Counted from the stretch's first letter, positions 47,830 to 62,200 are shown. The stretch is 64,000 bases of DNA from Onchocerca volvulus (GCA_000499405.2 HG738137.1:24928317-24992316), one strand, 5' to 3'. Notes: a model not told the origin generated them from the sequence alone. Numbers and translations: made by a program.

Positions 47830-49641
47830 TTTATACATGCAATGTATGCATTTAAAGAAAATGCTCATCAAAATGACGATAAGATTGCCAAGTATGAAAA
47901 AAAAATTAAATAGCAAAGAATCGAATAAAAAGAAAAGCTTAAATGATTCCCCCATTTCTCTCCCGCTCTTCAATTTAAATTCTCGATGATTGAGGTAAAA
48001 TGAAACGGAAAATTAGGGAGTGATTTGGCATGTGTAAGCAAATATATGAGATTAATTAAATGACAATAATGTCAAATGCTCTGACATGTTTTATGGATAA
48101 TTGCATCGAAAACCTTCATTTTTAGCAATGAAGCAAAACTATTTTACTTTCATTATCAACAAGAATATTATTGCAAAATTCTTTATTTTTTTTTTTTTGC
48201 TTTTTCCTATAATTTTTGTTATTGGCTAATAAATATTATCAACTGATAACAATAAGCAAAATATTACGTTAAAATTTATTAGTTAATTCAATTATTATAT
48301 TGTATTATCATATTTATTCATTGATGAAAATCGAAAGATTAGTAATATGAATTATCGATTTTGATTTGATTCAAATTCTGATTTGGTTTATAATCACCTG
48401 TTATTTGAATTTAACCGATTTATATATACATGATGATACGTGTATTTTCTTTATCTATTGGCTATAACAATAATGATTATATATTGATTAGTTTTGTTAA
48501 AATTTTAGAAACGTAAAAAAAAATGTGGTTGTTTTAATTTGAAAAGATATAATTTAAAATTGCAACTTTTCTGAAAAGTTTAAAATAGAAAAACGAATCA
48601 AATGGAAGACATAAGTAAATTAAACGATACTTGTGAATAAAAATTTATTGCTTTTTAAATGTACATTTAAATCAATTCACATCTATGCGATAGCTGCAAA
48701 AAAAAAAAAATTGTGTTACTTTCGAATAAAATTTGCTAAAATTTATTCAATTTCGTTGTAATACGGTAAAATAATGATAGTGGAAAAAGAGTATGAATAA
48801 GTTGAGGAAATGAAGATCAAAATTCCAACATATGCGAAATATTTCGTGCCAAGAACAAATATAATATTTATTTGATGTTAGCTACTGTTTTTTCTTCTTT
48901 TTTTTTTTTTGCAAGAGGGGGTGAAATTTCTACATTTCGATTATATCATTATATATTGATAAAGAATATTCCTGCTTTTTTAGAATGAAATTTCCATTGG
49001 TATGGATTTAGAAAAAGTTTAGATTACTGATACGAAAAAAAAAAAAAAGGAAATCAATTTTATTTTTTTAATATTTTGAATGTTAACTATATAACAAAAA
49101 AAAAGGATGTTCCATCATGATATCATATTTTTTCTATCAATATATTATCATTATTAGTATTATCAGTTTTACACATATGAAGTTAACATATCGTTATCAT
49201 CAGTAGTGTCATGATAATTATTTTATGTTCATTCTAACCACAGAATTGTTTTACTTGAAATATAAAACTTTTTCTTTTTTGAAAATATTTTTGAATGCTT
49301 CAACTTCATGTAGAACATCTTTATACACACATACAAATATACAATATAAACTACCTGATAAGTAAATTGAAAGATTTATAACTGTACTTTTTAAAGATAT
49401 ACAATAGTCAAATAAAAATAATTATTACTTTAATTAATAAAAATTAATTCGTTCAATTGATTGAATTCGAATTTTATAGAAATAAATATCTAAAACACCG
49501 GTGTTTATCTGTAATATAGATAAATTAAGTATATACGATATATTAAATTAATTTTAATTAATAAATTTGACTCTTTTGACAATCTAATGAAATAAAAATA
49601 AATACAAAAAAGAAAAAGATAAAAATCAGTTGATCTAATTG

Positions 49642-52600
49642 CTATCTTGAGCTAAGATTCAGTGCTCCATCAGATTCTGATACCAAAAAACGCACCGGTT
49701 TCGGATTCAAAAGTTTATTAGTTGGTACTTCAAGATGATCCAAGTTCACAAATGATGATCGATTCAGCAAATTTGCATAATCATTTGAAATAATTCGATC
49801 AGAATTATTTCGTAATGCTAAAATTACGAAATTAGGATGTACAATTATTTTCCTCGGAAATAAGCAGAAGAACTTTTCATATTTTCATCATATTTATCAA
49901 ATTTGTTGTCAGGTAAAAAAAATTTCATAATTTTATTAAAATTTGAATTATTCTGTTTTTTTTAAATGATTATTTTTTTGCAGAAATAAATAATAAGCTA
50001 TTTTTAATTATGGAAGAAGAAATTTAATTTGTTATCATTATTATCATAATTTTTCATAATTAACCGAAGATAATTAATCTAATTGCTAAATTATAATTTT
50101 GAATAATTTATTGAGGAAAAAAAACAAACATCGATGAGTGCAAAGTTCGTTCGGATGATGACTTTCACGATGTCGACGACGGTCAACCTTTCGTTGAAAT
50201 GTCCTACCACAAATATCACATGAAAATGGTTTATAACCAGTATGTTTACGTGAATGCGTAATTAAGTTGGACGATTGCGAGAATGCTTTACCGCATACCA
50301 TGCATTTATGAGGCTTTTCACCTGACAAAATTATTCATTTCAATAAAATTCAATAATAAAATCGAAAAATTAAACTGATTTAATTAAATAGCAAATCTGT
50401 TGAAGCATTCTAAAAAAAAAGAAAAAAAAAACATATGATCTGAATGGAAAATTTGTTGAATTGAAAAGTCAATAATTTCATTCAATGCCCATATAAGCAT
50501 TCTTCTAAATCATTTATTCATTAAATTAATTTGCTGCATTCGATAAGATATGAATTAAATGCTCAACAGATGTTGCTGTAATCAAATGTAAGTCATAAAA
50601 ATCGTATGCTTTTTATTATCAATTATTTGTTAATTTATTTTGCTATTTGAATCAAATATATCATTCTTTGCATGTATTGAATACTTGAAAAGAAATTAAT
50701 AATTTGAAATTTTTGCTACAAACTATTATATTCTATCCAATTATTATAAACTGATCATTGAATGTGTTAAAAAACTCGAATTATTCATTACAAATTTTGT
50801 TATCAAAACATAAAGTATATAAAATTGCGATATAAAAAAAAAATTATAAGGTTTTTTTTTTGATTTTTCGTAATAATTTTCATAGATTTTACCTCTTTAA
50901 TTTATTGTATTACTTTAAAAAAAAAAAGTTTAAAATAAAAGTCAATTTGATTTAATTTAAATATTTTTTTCAAAAAGATTGTAAGGCAAGATAAGCATTA
51001 CTATTTAATGATTATTGATCAAAATTTTTGCGTATTTACAAAAAAAATTGGATCAATAGAGGAAAGAAGCAAAATTTAAATTAATAATTAATTAGTTAAA
51101 AAGATTTTAAGACAATAAACGTTTAACTATTTCATAACTAACATACGGAATTTTTGCATAATTAAGGAGAAATTTAGTATCAAAAATCTACTAAAGTAGT
51201 AAATAATTTAAGTAAAGAATATTTGAACAAATGAATTCAAGTTTTTATTTACCAGTATGAATATATGTATGCTTCTTCATATCGGATTTTTGATGGAAAC
51301 GTTTACCGCAATAATCACACGGATACGGACGTGTATCGCTATGAATAAGTAAATGAGTACTTAAAGTTGAGGAACGTTTGAATGCTTTACCGCATTGTTT
51401 ACATTCGAATTGCTTTTCGGAACCGGAAATTTTCGAACACTGATTATGTTGTTCAAGCATATGTTGCTAAAACAAAAAAGTATTTTTCAATTTAAAAAAT
51501 TTATAATTTCAAAAATTTTAGAAATATTTTGGTTTAATAAAGAGTAAAGAAAATCTTTGGGAAAAAAAAAGGAAAAACTGATATATCAACCTTTACTTTT
51601 TTTTTTTTTATTCAAAAAAAAACCTTTATCAAAATAATGTTAATAATTACGAATATCAGTGACAGTATTAAGATTTTTGATCAAGAAAAGTCAATAATAA
51701 TATGCAGTTATCAAGAATTTTTGCCATTAATTTTACTAAATGTTGTTAAATTTTCTTCTTATCGTAAGTTATTATTTCGATAAAAATTTTATCACAACAG
51801 ATAACATAAAGATAATATAAAATTTCATGCATCCTATCAAATATTATCGCGTTATTTTTTTTATCAATGATATTTATGATATTCAGACAAGAAAAGCTGT
51901 CATAAATAAGCGAAATTTATTCAATAAATATTGAATTTAATTCAGTTCTTTCAGTGAGTTGGTAACTTCATATTATCAATTGACAGTAAATATTTACATT
52001 ATAAAAGTTATTAAAATCTTTTAAATTTACCATTTAAATAATTGATTATTTAAATTATAGTTTGAAATATTTGCTATTTTTTAAAATAATTGTAATATTT
52101 ATAAATTTATAAATTTCGCATTTATAATTTAAAAAGTTTTTGAATTTAAAGAGAAAAAAATAAGTTAATCACTTCTAATGAATATGTATTAATGAAAAAT
52201 TTGTTGCAGCTCGAGCAAGATTGCATAGTTCCTTCGTGACTGCTTGCAGCTGCAACCGATGCAATATGCATGGAATATGATTGCTTTTCAGGAATAATCC
52301 GTTCTGCATTACTTGCAGCTTGCAATCTTTGCAATGTCATCAAGTTCAATGCTACTTGTCGCAAATGTATATTCCATGCGATTTGGTTTACATTTGAATT
52401 TGCTACTGTATTATTATCACTGTTCGGCAATGATGATGGATAGGGTAGCCGTGCAGGAAATACGCTTTGTTGCAAAGTTTGCATCGGATGATATGCTGCA
52501 AAATTATTATATCAATTATTGCAAAAAAAAAGAGCCTATGAAAATTATTATATTCTAGGACAAATTTTTTTCTAATTCAATTTAAATTTTAGATTTTTTT

Positions 52601-54607
52601 CTCAAAATTATGAAAAAAAAAATCTTTTATTTAACAAATAAAATCAGTAAAGTCTTATCGATTAGTTCAATTATTACAATTTGCATTAAGGTATATAATC
52701 TATATATGATTTAAATTTTATTCAAAGTAAATAAAGTTTGATTTTGAATTTTGATCGTTAAATTTTTTGAGTTTTTATGCAGTCAATTCAATAAAATGAT
52801 TACTTGAATAATTAACATGAAAATAAATTGGAAATGGATTAATTAGGAACTAATTAATAGTAGATGAGTAATTGAGTGCTAGACAAGTAATTAAACAGGA
52901 AATGAAAGAATGAAATTAAAAAAAAGAAATAAATGAGACATGAAAACATAGTAATAATAGCACTGCTTCAAGGAGACATTGATTATGGCAAATCACTGCA
53001 ATCCCATTGGTTGTCTGTTTCACTCCCATTCTCCCTTCCTTTTTCCTTCATCTTAATCTACCGTATACATCGTTTCTACTAAATCTGTGATATTGATATA
53101 AATCAATCAGACGATCATTATCATGAAAATAGACGTCATATTTTTATTAAATAAAAAATATTACTAAAATTATATCAGAACTGAATTAAATTAAACAAGA
53201 ATTAATTAATAAAAGATAAGTAATTAAATACTGGATAAGTAATTAGACAATATTAAATTCGCGATTTTATTTTATTCTTAACAATTTTCAATTTAGAGTT
53301 AAAGATTTTATTGTTTGAATTTCTTTATCATATAGAAAATGAATTAAAATAATATGACAATAATCGAACTAAAGTTACAATTTTAAAATTCAAAATTACA
53401 GATTTAGCTTTTTGAAATTAAAATAAGGTTATTATCATTTGTATTTTGAAAGATAAAAACAAGATACAATTCAAAATGTTTTGATTTTTGCAAAAAATAA
53501 TTCTAGTCCAGTAAAGTTAAATTCTTAAATTAAATAGAAGTGACTAAATTTTTAAATATAATGTTTCTTATATATTTCTTGCAAATATTTGGCAAAGTTT
53601 GATCATATTTCTTACTAACATACTTTATCATGATATGTATTACGATAATATGAATGGATAATTTTGATTGGAAGAGATTCGATTCGTTTACAAATATAAT
53701 TGAATCAGAAAGGACTTTTTTTTTTTAATTTAAAGGAAAAAAGATAAATTGCACTTTGTAACATTATGTATGGTATGAAAAAAATAAAAATCAATCATTT
53801 AGAATTGCATAATATTTTGTATAATAAAATAAAATACTAATTTTGAATTTTTTTTTGGACTAAATTGAAATTTTTAAGAATTTTTCGGCAAAATCGGATT
53901 GATAAATAATTTTATTCATGTCGATTATCAATCATTTTCTTTTGTTTTTTACTTTTTCTTTAAAATCCTTTCATATCTGAAATATTGAATGTTATCTTTA
54001 TCATTTCAGTTAAAATTTTTAGCAAATCAATATTTTCTCACTTGCTTTTTAACCTTCTTAATTTGATTCAGCAAATATGAATGGAATGAAATTTGATTAT
54101 CTTAGAAATCGGATTAGCTAATTCTGATAATTTGCAAAAAACATGATTATGTGCGACAAAAAGGAAAATCGCTTAACAATATTTCGTAAAAAAAGTATTT
54201 ATCCGAAATCCGAAAAGTAAATTATAATGAATAACCATTCCTGGCAATTAGGTATGATTCTGCAAATGTATTAATCTGATTTCCGTATAAGAAGTACCAC
54301 AGCATACGATAAACACTAATGTATTTATGGTATACTGTGGTACTTTCTTATTATCGCGACAATCGTGAGAATAATAATGAAGTATATTACAGTAACACCA
54401 ACCTTGTTGTATTGGTTGTATCATTTTTGAGACTATATTCATAGGGAAGTTGCAATTTCCAACACGATGGTGATAACCCACAGTATTTTCAAACGATTTC
54501 GTTAGTGAATTTGTCGACTTGTTGATATGATTATCAATAAAAGATGAATCTGTACCGACAAGCCGAGCTATCGAATAATTGGACGAATTTTCCTTCAATT
54601 TCGACAT
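49642..54607 (-). CDS. pag-3: Gfi-1/PAG-3 five-zinc-finger transcription factor (5 exons, 369 aa)
   Basis: A nuclear C2H2 transcription factor. The family (vertebrate Gfi-1, fly Senseless, C. elegans PAG-3) controls neuronal and sensory fate, mostly as a repressor. Exons on the minus strand: 54607-54403, 52495-52173, 51466-51253, 50321-50130 and 49817-49642. All are in phase (1110 nt with stop). Residues 1-160 are a low-similarity N-terminus. Five fingers follow from residue 162: a degenerate first finger split by an intron ([15 protein letters not shown] then QHMLEQH), then [60 protein letters not shown] and [20 protein letters not shown]. Fingers 2-5 match Gfi-1 almost residue for residue, linkers included. 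The last exon (ending [12 protein letters not shown]) is required to replace a poor read-through tail after the GTTTGT donor at 50129. The N-terminus MSKLKENSS lacks the vertebrate SNAG motif. Possible autoregulation: see the intron 1 site at 52989. Confidence 0.95.
52989..53000. promoter_or_regulatory. Candidate Gfi-1/PAG-3 binding site in pag-3 intron 1
   Basis: CAAATCACTGCA matches the published Gfi-1 consensus TAAATCAC(A/T)GCA at 11 of 12 positions, including the invariant AATC core. It lies in the large first intron of pag-3 within a locally less AT-rich patch (52970-53060) that also has a CCAAT-like CCCATTGG. Autoregulation by this family is well known, so a self-binding site is plausible. 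Confidence 0.5.
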
Positions 54608-55260
54608 TCTTTCTTGTTACCGCATTTAGATTTCGTGAAATATATTGAAAATAGAAAAATTTGACTGAAAATTGAATAGAACTCAAATCAAATTGGCAAA
54701 ATCCTTTGCAACAGTTTTACAGAAATAAAACGTTTAATTAACTAGCTTCAAATTTTATAAATTAAACTTAAATACCAATTGAAGTTTGATGATTGGAAAA
54801 TTTTCATTTGCTAAAAAAAAGTCCGGCAAGATTTGAGTATTTTGTTGAATTGAAAGTAGCAAAGATTTTTTGGATATACGAATTTGTATTATCCAAGCCC
54901 GTTTATTTTGATAAACGAGTAAATGAGTAAATGAGTAAATAAGTAAATTGGAAATAACCAAAGATGGAAAAATGTATTGTTAATGTGGGCGGATAGCTTG
55001 ACAAGTGATGTGGAAATGAATCTTGGTAGAAGTAGGAGGAGGGAGGCGGTCCTCTTTTGGCTTTCTTGTCCACAAAATGAGCCTGGTAGCATTTTTCTCT
55101 CCCTCTCTCTCTCTTTCTATCTCTCTCTCTCCCTTCGTGAGAGTCAGAAATTGAAATTGGCCTAAACTCTGGAAATATTTTGATTGGGACATACAAGGGA
55201 CAGAAACATACACTTACATTATCGTCAATTTCATATTAAAATGCCATTGGTGTTTAGTAA
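54608..55260 (-). promoter_or_regulatory. Probable pag-3 promoter-proximal region
   Basis: Immediately upstream of the pag-3 ATG. It contains an 8-bp tandem repeat (GAGTAAAT, 54907-54945) and a patch at 54985-55220 that is clearly less AT-rich than its surroundings, with a pyrimidine run (CTCT at 55096-55135). No exon or TATA signal could be assigned. A 5' UTR exon is possible. Overlapping frames here come from the CT and GAGTAAAT runs. Confidence 0.35.
54907..54945. repeat. 8-bp tandem repeat GAGTAAAT
   Basis: About four to five units (one variant AAGTAAAT) lie 300 bp upstream of the pag-3 start codon. Confidence 0.85.
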
Positions 55261-58200
55261 GTCTAACTTGCCTTAAAGTCATGACAAATACTTTGTTCAT
55301 TGATTACCTATCGTATAAAATTAACAATTTTCAAATTTAAAAATTTTAAATGAAAAAAAAAAACGGAAATAGTAAATTAAAAATAATGTGATGGATTGAC
55401 TTCTTCTCGAAGAAATATAAAATAAAACTTTTTAAAGATGTGTTCTCATAATTATCATACCATATAAACAATAATAGTAATGATAATAATATGATATTGA
55501 TAATATTAATCAATAAGATCATTAATAGTAATAATAACAATAACAATGACCATAATAAATTAATTGAATTAAAAAATTTTCTTAAAAATTTTAAAATTTT
55601 CTTTATATTCAAACATATCATAGATATAGCGAAGAATATAAAATTCTTCTAATCTTTAATTATTAATTATTGAATAAAAGTTGAACTTTTTTTTATACCA
55701 GTGGGGAAAATCACAAACTCTCTTTCATACATCTTTATTGTATCATAAACAAGTTCTAATGAAATTTTGTTTCTTGATTTTGATTTTTTCAAATATTTTG
55801 CACTCAAAACTCTTTTATTTGATAAAATGAAATATATATAATTATGTAAAATCATTTTAAAATAATAAATTTTTTGAGTTAAATGTAATTCATTTAGTCA
55901 TTACTGAAATTGGTTGGGAAGTTTCATTTAATGTTTAGTGAAAATTTTAATAAAACTACTTCAGAAAACAAATGCAAACAATACTAAACAATATGATTAT
56001 TTAAATTTCAATTTTTAAAGATTATGAAGTAGCACGAATTTAGTAATGAAATTTTCAGTTTTTTGTTTTTTTTTTTAAATATTTCTTATTTTTCGATAAT
56101 TTATTTAGAATAAGTTTAAACAATTTAGTTTTCTTTCAGTCGATATTTTTTCATTTATCAGCAAATTTATAAAAATAATCAATCATTTTTACGACATTTG
56201 TGCTTCCATTATCATTTGCTTCTCTTCAACTTCTCAATCGTATTAATTATTTTTCTTTGATGTGGATGATTCATTTGCATATTATTCTAAAATCTTGTCG
56301 ATGGCAATTATTGCAATTAAAAATGATGATAATTAGAATGATAATGATAACGACATTATTAACAGCAAATAATAATAACAATTATGGTGATGATTTTAAT
56401 AATAATAAAAATAAATGATCATAGTTATGATAATTGTTAATGGCTTATGTCATCGATAATAGTGATAATGATAGTGATAAAATTTTTAAAGCTATAAATG
56501 AAATGCATAATTTGTTTACATAATACAATAAATATTTCTCTTTTCCATTTTGCAATTGTTTCTATGAATCAAAATAAATTCCAGTTTATCAATATTCAAA
56601 TTTAATTATTGTCCATAATTTAATGAAAATCTTGAAATTAAATAATTCAATAATGGACATACATTAATCAGCTAAAATAAAATGAGATGATCAAATGCAA
56701 TTTTTAGCATCGAAAAATTAAGTTTGTGGTCAAAAAAAAAAGTTAACATCAAAAATTGTCTAAATTAATGCAACAATCATCAAAAATTAATTGGGAAACA
56801 TGGGAATATATGAGAAAAGATAGATGAAATTGGATAAAGAAGAGAAGAAACAGGATACAATGGATTATTGCTTGGTGTAGAATAGTTTCATACCCACTTT
56901 GACTTGAATAATTGAAATTTGAAATGAAATGAAATGAAATGATTGAATTTGAAAGAATGAGGAAATGAGAAATGATAGAAGGGAATAGAATAAATTGAGG
57001 AGAAATGAAAGAATGAAATTTTGGAGGAATAATTAATTATGAATGAATGAATAGATCCGATGCTTAGGCTCAATCTAGATATCAACAAATTATCATCTTA
57101 TTTTCTCCGTTTCATATCCCTGTCAACTAAATAGATTATGACAATGACAATAATTATGCTCAAGAAAATTAATTAATTAAGTAAATTACACTAATATTGC
57201 GAAAATCTCTGATCTTTATATTTAATTATCCAAATTGTAGTAATGTTTGTGATTTCCACCAATGATACAAAAAAGAGTTAATTTTCAATCAGTTTAAGAT
57301 TGGTGAAAAAAAACTTCAAATTTATCATTCATTTTTCTATCATCATCGAAAAATTGTTCGATAAATGACTAATTTTTTATTTTGGAAGTGGAAATATTTC
57401 ATTGCTAGATATTTAGTTATTTCATTTCATGTATTTTAAGTTATAAATTCTTTATCACTATTATTGAAACGTGTGAGCTAGAAAAAAATTTAAATTCAAT
57501 TCAAGCTCAATTATTATCTTAAAAAAAATTGAATTAAAGTTAGATTTAAACATAATCTAGCGACGGATTGCTTTTTCTTCCTCAATTTTATCTTAGATGA
57601 TAATAACTATGCAACATTTGCGCTAATCTGTATTGATAACAAATTGATAATTCATCTTGTTGATTATGTTTTTTGTTATATCTAGCATACTGTATCTTGA
57701 CATTTCGGTCAATATTTGATCATTGCGCCATTTCAAAGATTGATTCTCATATCTGATCTAACGAAGATAAATGAGATATTTTAAGGAAGGAAAAGAAGAA
57801 AATCTATTTGATTATTTGTTTACGCTTAGATGCAAATGTTGTTGAAATCATTCCTGCTTAGCACGACTGATAACTAATTTTAGCTAATTATCTCCGGCAA
57901 ATCCACTGAAATCAGTGTTTATTAACAAATCAACAAGCCGATTATCTCGATATCACAACGATGCTCCATTATCTTTTGATTAGGATCAGTCTGAGGAAAT
58001 GAAGCAACAGATGGGTTAACAAAGGTCACCTTCAAGGACCTCTCATCTTCACATCACAATAATTACAGTTGAATTTCGTTCACCAACAAGTACCACAAAT
58101 CATATACCCGTTTCTTATATTCGATCTACAATTTCTTTTCAATTAATTATTTATATCAAATTTCATGGAAACTATTTGTTTTCTTGCAAATTAGGGCAAC

Positions 58201-59237
58201 ATGAGTTCCTTTATGAAAGTCAAATTAACGTTAGTAATAATGTCGCATGTGTAACTTTTTGTTGCATCAAAATCATAATTAACCTTTAACCTTTACCGAT
58301 CACAACAACAATAATTCACAGCATGAAATATGCGGTAAGTCTATGTGATACGACACTTTATCTTCTACAATATTTTTACTATTTTCACTCCGCGGAAAAT
58401 ATCTTAAATATAAGAACATGCATGCGCGCGCATACATACACGCAGAAACATGCATTTATGCATGCATATTTAATGATGTGTAATTTTCAAGAATATAATT
58501 GAAAATATTGAACGAAGAAGAGAAGGAAGAAAAGATGAAAGGAAATGTCTCAATTAGCAATTTCATCCGAATAAACTACAATGTATAGATGAATACCTGT
58601 CGTTAAGGTACGATAAAGGTAGAATGATGAATAATTGGTTCATCTCAATAAACATATTGTTCGAAATTTGGGAAACTGTAGATTTATATATGTATATCTG
58701 TGGATCGAAAAATCATAAGGAAAAGATTCATAAGATATATTGATTGATTTGTTGAAAATAAGATTGAAATATTTTTAATTTATTCCTAAAATAAAACATT
58801 AATAAAATAAAATTGATTGATTTGTTGGTAATAGATTGGAAATATTTTGAAAGTAGATTGGAAATAATTATCAATATTGATTGATTTGTTAATTTAATCA
58901 TTAAAGAATATATCATATAAAATGCTGAAAAAAATATCATATTTTATGAGAAAATGAAAAGCATAAATTAAATAAATTAATATTTAATTAAAAGCGAATT
59001 TATTGTTTTTTATTTTTGGAATATTTGAATAGAATTATGAAAATATTAGGATATTGGAAGGATGAAATAATTTTTGTCTAAATAATTGAATTAAAATAAT
59101 TTTTATTTCTTCAAAATTGAGAAGTATTGCTTGTTAGTAATTGAAAATTTTGGGAAACTAAAATGGCAACCAACTTTGCTGCAAATTACTATATTTAACA
59201 TAATTAAGCCAGAAAATCAAAAAATTGATAATTAAAT

Positions 59238-59291
59238 AACTTGCCAATTAGAAGTTTCTATTTGAAAATAAAAACTTCTAATTGGCAAGTT
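59238..59291. repeat. Perfect 20-bp inverted repeat with 14-nt loop
   Basis: AACTTGCCAATTAGAAGTTT at 59238-59257 is exactly inverted at 59272-59291. Transcribed from either strand it would form an uninterrupted 20-bp stem with a 14-nt loop. It may be a small-RNA precursor, a foldback element remnant, or a replication-generated palindrome. Confidence 0.9.
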
Positions 59292-62200
59292 AATTTCGAT
59301 AAAATATGCCAAGTCATAAAAGTTATTGCTGATAAAATTTCCTTTCTCAAAGAATTTTGAATTTAAAATGTACTGCTAAATTAACATTTTCAGTTTTTAC
59401 CGTTATTGTTGAAACTATATAATCATTTCAAAGTTCCATTATATTTTAATTACATATGGATCTTACTATATTAAATTATATTTTAAAGCTAATTCGTTGG
59501 CTCACCAAATACCAGAAATTCGAGTAAATCACATAATATTCCAACGATAAATTTAAGTGTTTAACAAACTTATTAAAAAATAATGAATAATAAATCTCTT
59601 AATTCAAATTTTTTCCTTCTTAAATCTGATTATTTTCAACGATAATAAAATTATTTACATTTTTAGTACTAATATTTTTGGATACAAATGAAAAACTTGG
59701 CAAAGCAGTTGTATTATCAAATTGTCAAGATTGTTGAAATTTAAGTTGTGAGCATAAATCAGAAATTATTGAAGCTTTAAATATCGGAAAAATGATAGAT
59801 CTTTGTACAATCCCAAAAGTATCGTTTTCGAAATAATTTTAGGAATATAAATTCGACTTCCTTTCAATAACGCTATCTAAAAGAGTTTTCAAAGAAAGTA
59901 AAAAATAGAAAATTGGCAGCGATTTATTTCCTTTTCATTTTACTTCGTTTATTTAAAAAAAAAAAAAAAAAAAGATAAAAAAGAATGTAAGACATTAAAT
60001 GTGTTTAACAAACATATATGACTGAATCAAAAATTCCAGAATAGAAACAATAAATTTTGTCATTTTTTTTCAAATTTTTACATTTAAAATTATATGTTTG
60101 CTAGATTTAGATTTTCAACTCATAAAAATTTGGGAAAATATGCCAAAATGGAAGTGTAAAGAAGATTTTATCATCTTTTCTGAGCAAAAATATTTTTTCT
60201 TTCTAATTTTTTTCTTTTTTTTTTTTTCTGTAAAGTTCTATTTATTAAGATGTGTTTTCTTTTTTCGATTACGAAAACATGTTGCAATAAATTAGAAATA
60301 AATCTAAGTTAAAGAAAAAATGAACGAACCATTTTCTTTCAATTTAAATCGGATCAAATGAATTGTTTCAATTTTAAATTGTGAAATTTGCTTCATATCA
60401 AATTTTAATTATTACATCAATTCCTTTATAACTTGTAATTTTTTTTTTTTTTTATTTTATTATATGTAACATAATCGTCACATCGTCAATATTATTGTGG
60501 TAGTATTACAACTTGCTTTTTTAAAACTTTTATAAATTTTAGCCCAAAATATTATTCAATTCTTGCAAATAATAATTGTTAATAATTTAAATAAAATTTT
60601 TAAAAAGTGCAAATATTTGTAATGAAAATTTTTGAATTACTAATTCGATTATAAGAACTTTTATTTAAATTTCATAATTTTGAAGTTCTATTCAAGTTAT
60701 TACTTATTATTGTTGTTATAGAAAAATTTTCATAATGTTCGTTATACATTGTTACACTATAATTATTGATGAATATGTAAATGAGGTAGAATTTCCAAGC
60801 ATTCGTAGCATTTTGTTAATCTGTCAAAATTTTCACTCAAAATTTATGCAAAATTCCAGCATTTTTGAAAGCATAAAATGTCCTTGAACCATTCTATAGC
60901 AAAATGTCGATTTTTCAATCAAAATAGCAAATATTCTTGGATTTTATAGTCTATAAATTTGGCGCCAAACAAACAGAAAGTACCATTAATCCTAGAATTA
61001 ACTGAGGCAAATTTACATATTTTTAAGACATCATCGATCGTTGTTGTCATCATTAATATGGTTTTCGACAATTTTGACATAAATTTACGGTAATGAGACA
61101 GTTTTTGACATAGAATTCACGGTAATGATATGCTAAATTGTGATAAGTGGAATGGAACGGATGACGAAGCAGGGATGAGTTATATTTGATGATGGCATGA
61201 ATTAAATGTGACAAAATGATAAATTCTAAATTTATATCTGCAAAATTTACATATAAATTAATAGATGCCAAGTCTATACTAGATTCCTCATGACATTACG
61301 ACTTGTTGATCTCGTCGTATTCCAAATAATATTTTTTTTTTTTTTAATTTCCAAATAATTTTTAATTTTCATAAAATGTTACGAAATGAAATTATTTGCT
61401 AATGGAAGATTTCGCATTTTCAATTCATGAAATGTACGTAAAGATATAATTAAAAGTTCAATTAAAAAAGCTTCCATAAAATGAAATGATTAAAGCGAAA
61501 AAAGATCGATTTTTCGCAAATTAAATTATCGCTGAAATTAATAATACGAATAAATTAAAATAATTATTTCACATTAATTATAAATTTTTTTGCAAAATAT
61601 CAATTGCAATGTGTATATTGTTCATATATGATAACGATGAAATGTAAATTATATTTAATCATTGATTTTTTATTACTAATCTTTTATTCATTATCGAAAA
61701 TAATTAGTTTTGTAAACAGTAGTAAATAAAAATTTTTTGATAATGAGCAGAATATAAACTTTGTTTCCTTGCTTGATTTAGTTTTTAGATTATTTTTAAA
61801 ATTTTGGATTAATTTATTTTAAAAAAAATGCAAAAATGTATATTTTTTAAACTAATTAAAAATAAATTTTTAAATTAAAATTAAAACTGTTTAAACAAAT
61901 AAAAATTCAGGAATTCTCCAAAAAAAAAAAAAAAAAAAGAGAACAAAATTTTCGAAAATTCTTCATCATTTATTTCATTCATTATTAATAATCATTTTTC
62001 CGGATCTATACGGAAGTAAATAAAAAGTGGAGAAAATGAAAAAATTTTATGAAATTCTTATGGAAAATGAAAAATACAGCAAAATCGAGACATTTCGTGA
62101 TGAAATTCTCTCGGGAATTACCACCAGGTCCAAAGGATTGAAAATCCGTTAATAACTCTCATCCAAAAATCCAATCTAATTTCTATTTATATATATTTAT

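Larger units (their letters stand above)
47246..49641. other. Intergenic region downstream of pag-3
   Basis: Contains a GA/AG-rich patch (47400-47555), an imperfect GTC/GAC hairpin (47658-47722), a CATG-repeat palindrome (47792-47829) and AT-rich filler. The overlapping short frames at 47728-47989 arise from the CATG repeat. The pag-3 3' UTR should lie at its right end on the minus strand. Confidence 0.55.

Noticed and set aside
50086..50129. Read-through tail of the last zinc-finger exon (Phe-rich end)
   Set aside because: A GTTTGT donor at 50129 joins in phase to a far more convincing last exon at 49817.
54755..55213. Several overlapping minus-strand frames upstream of pag-3
   Set aside because: They derive from the GAGTAAAT and CT repeats, overlap each other, and lack splice support.
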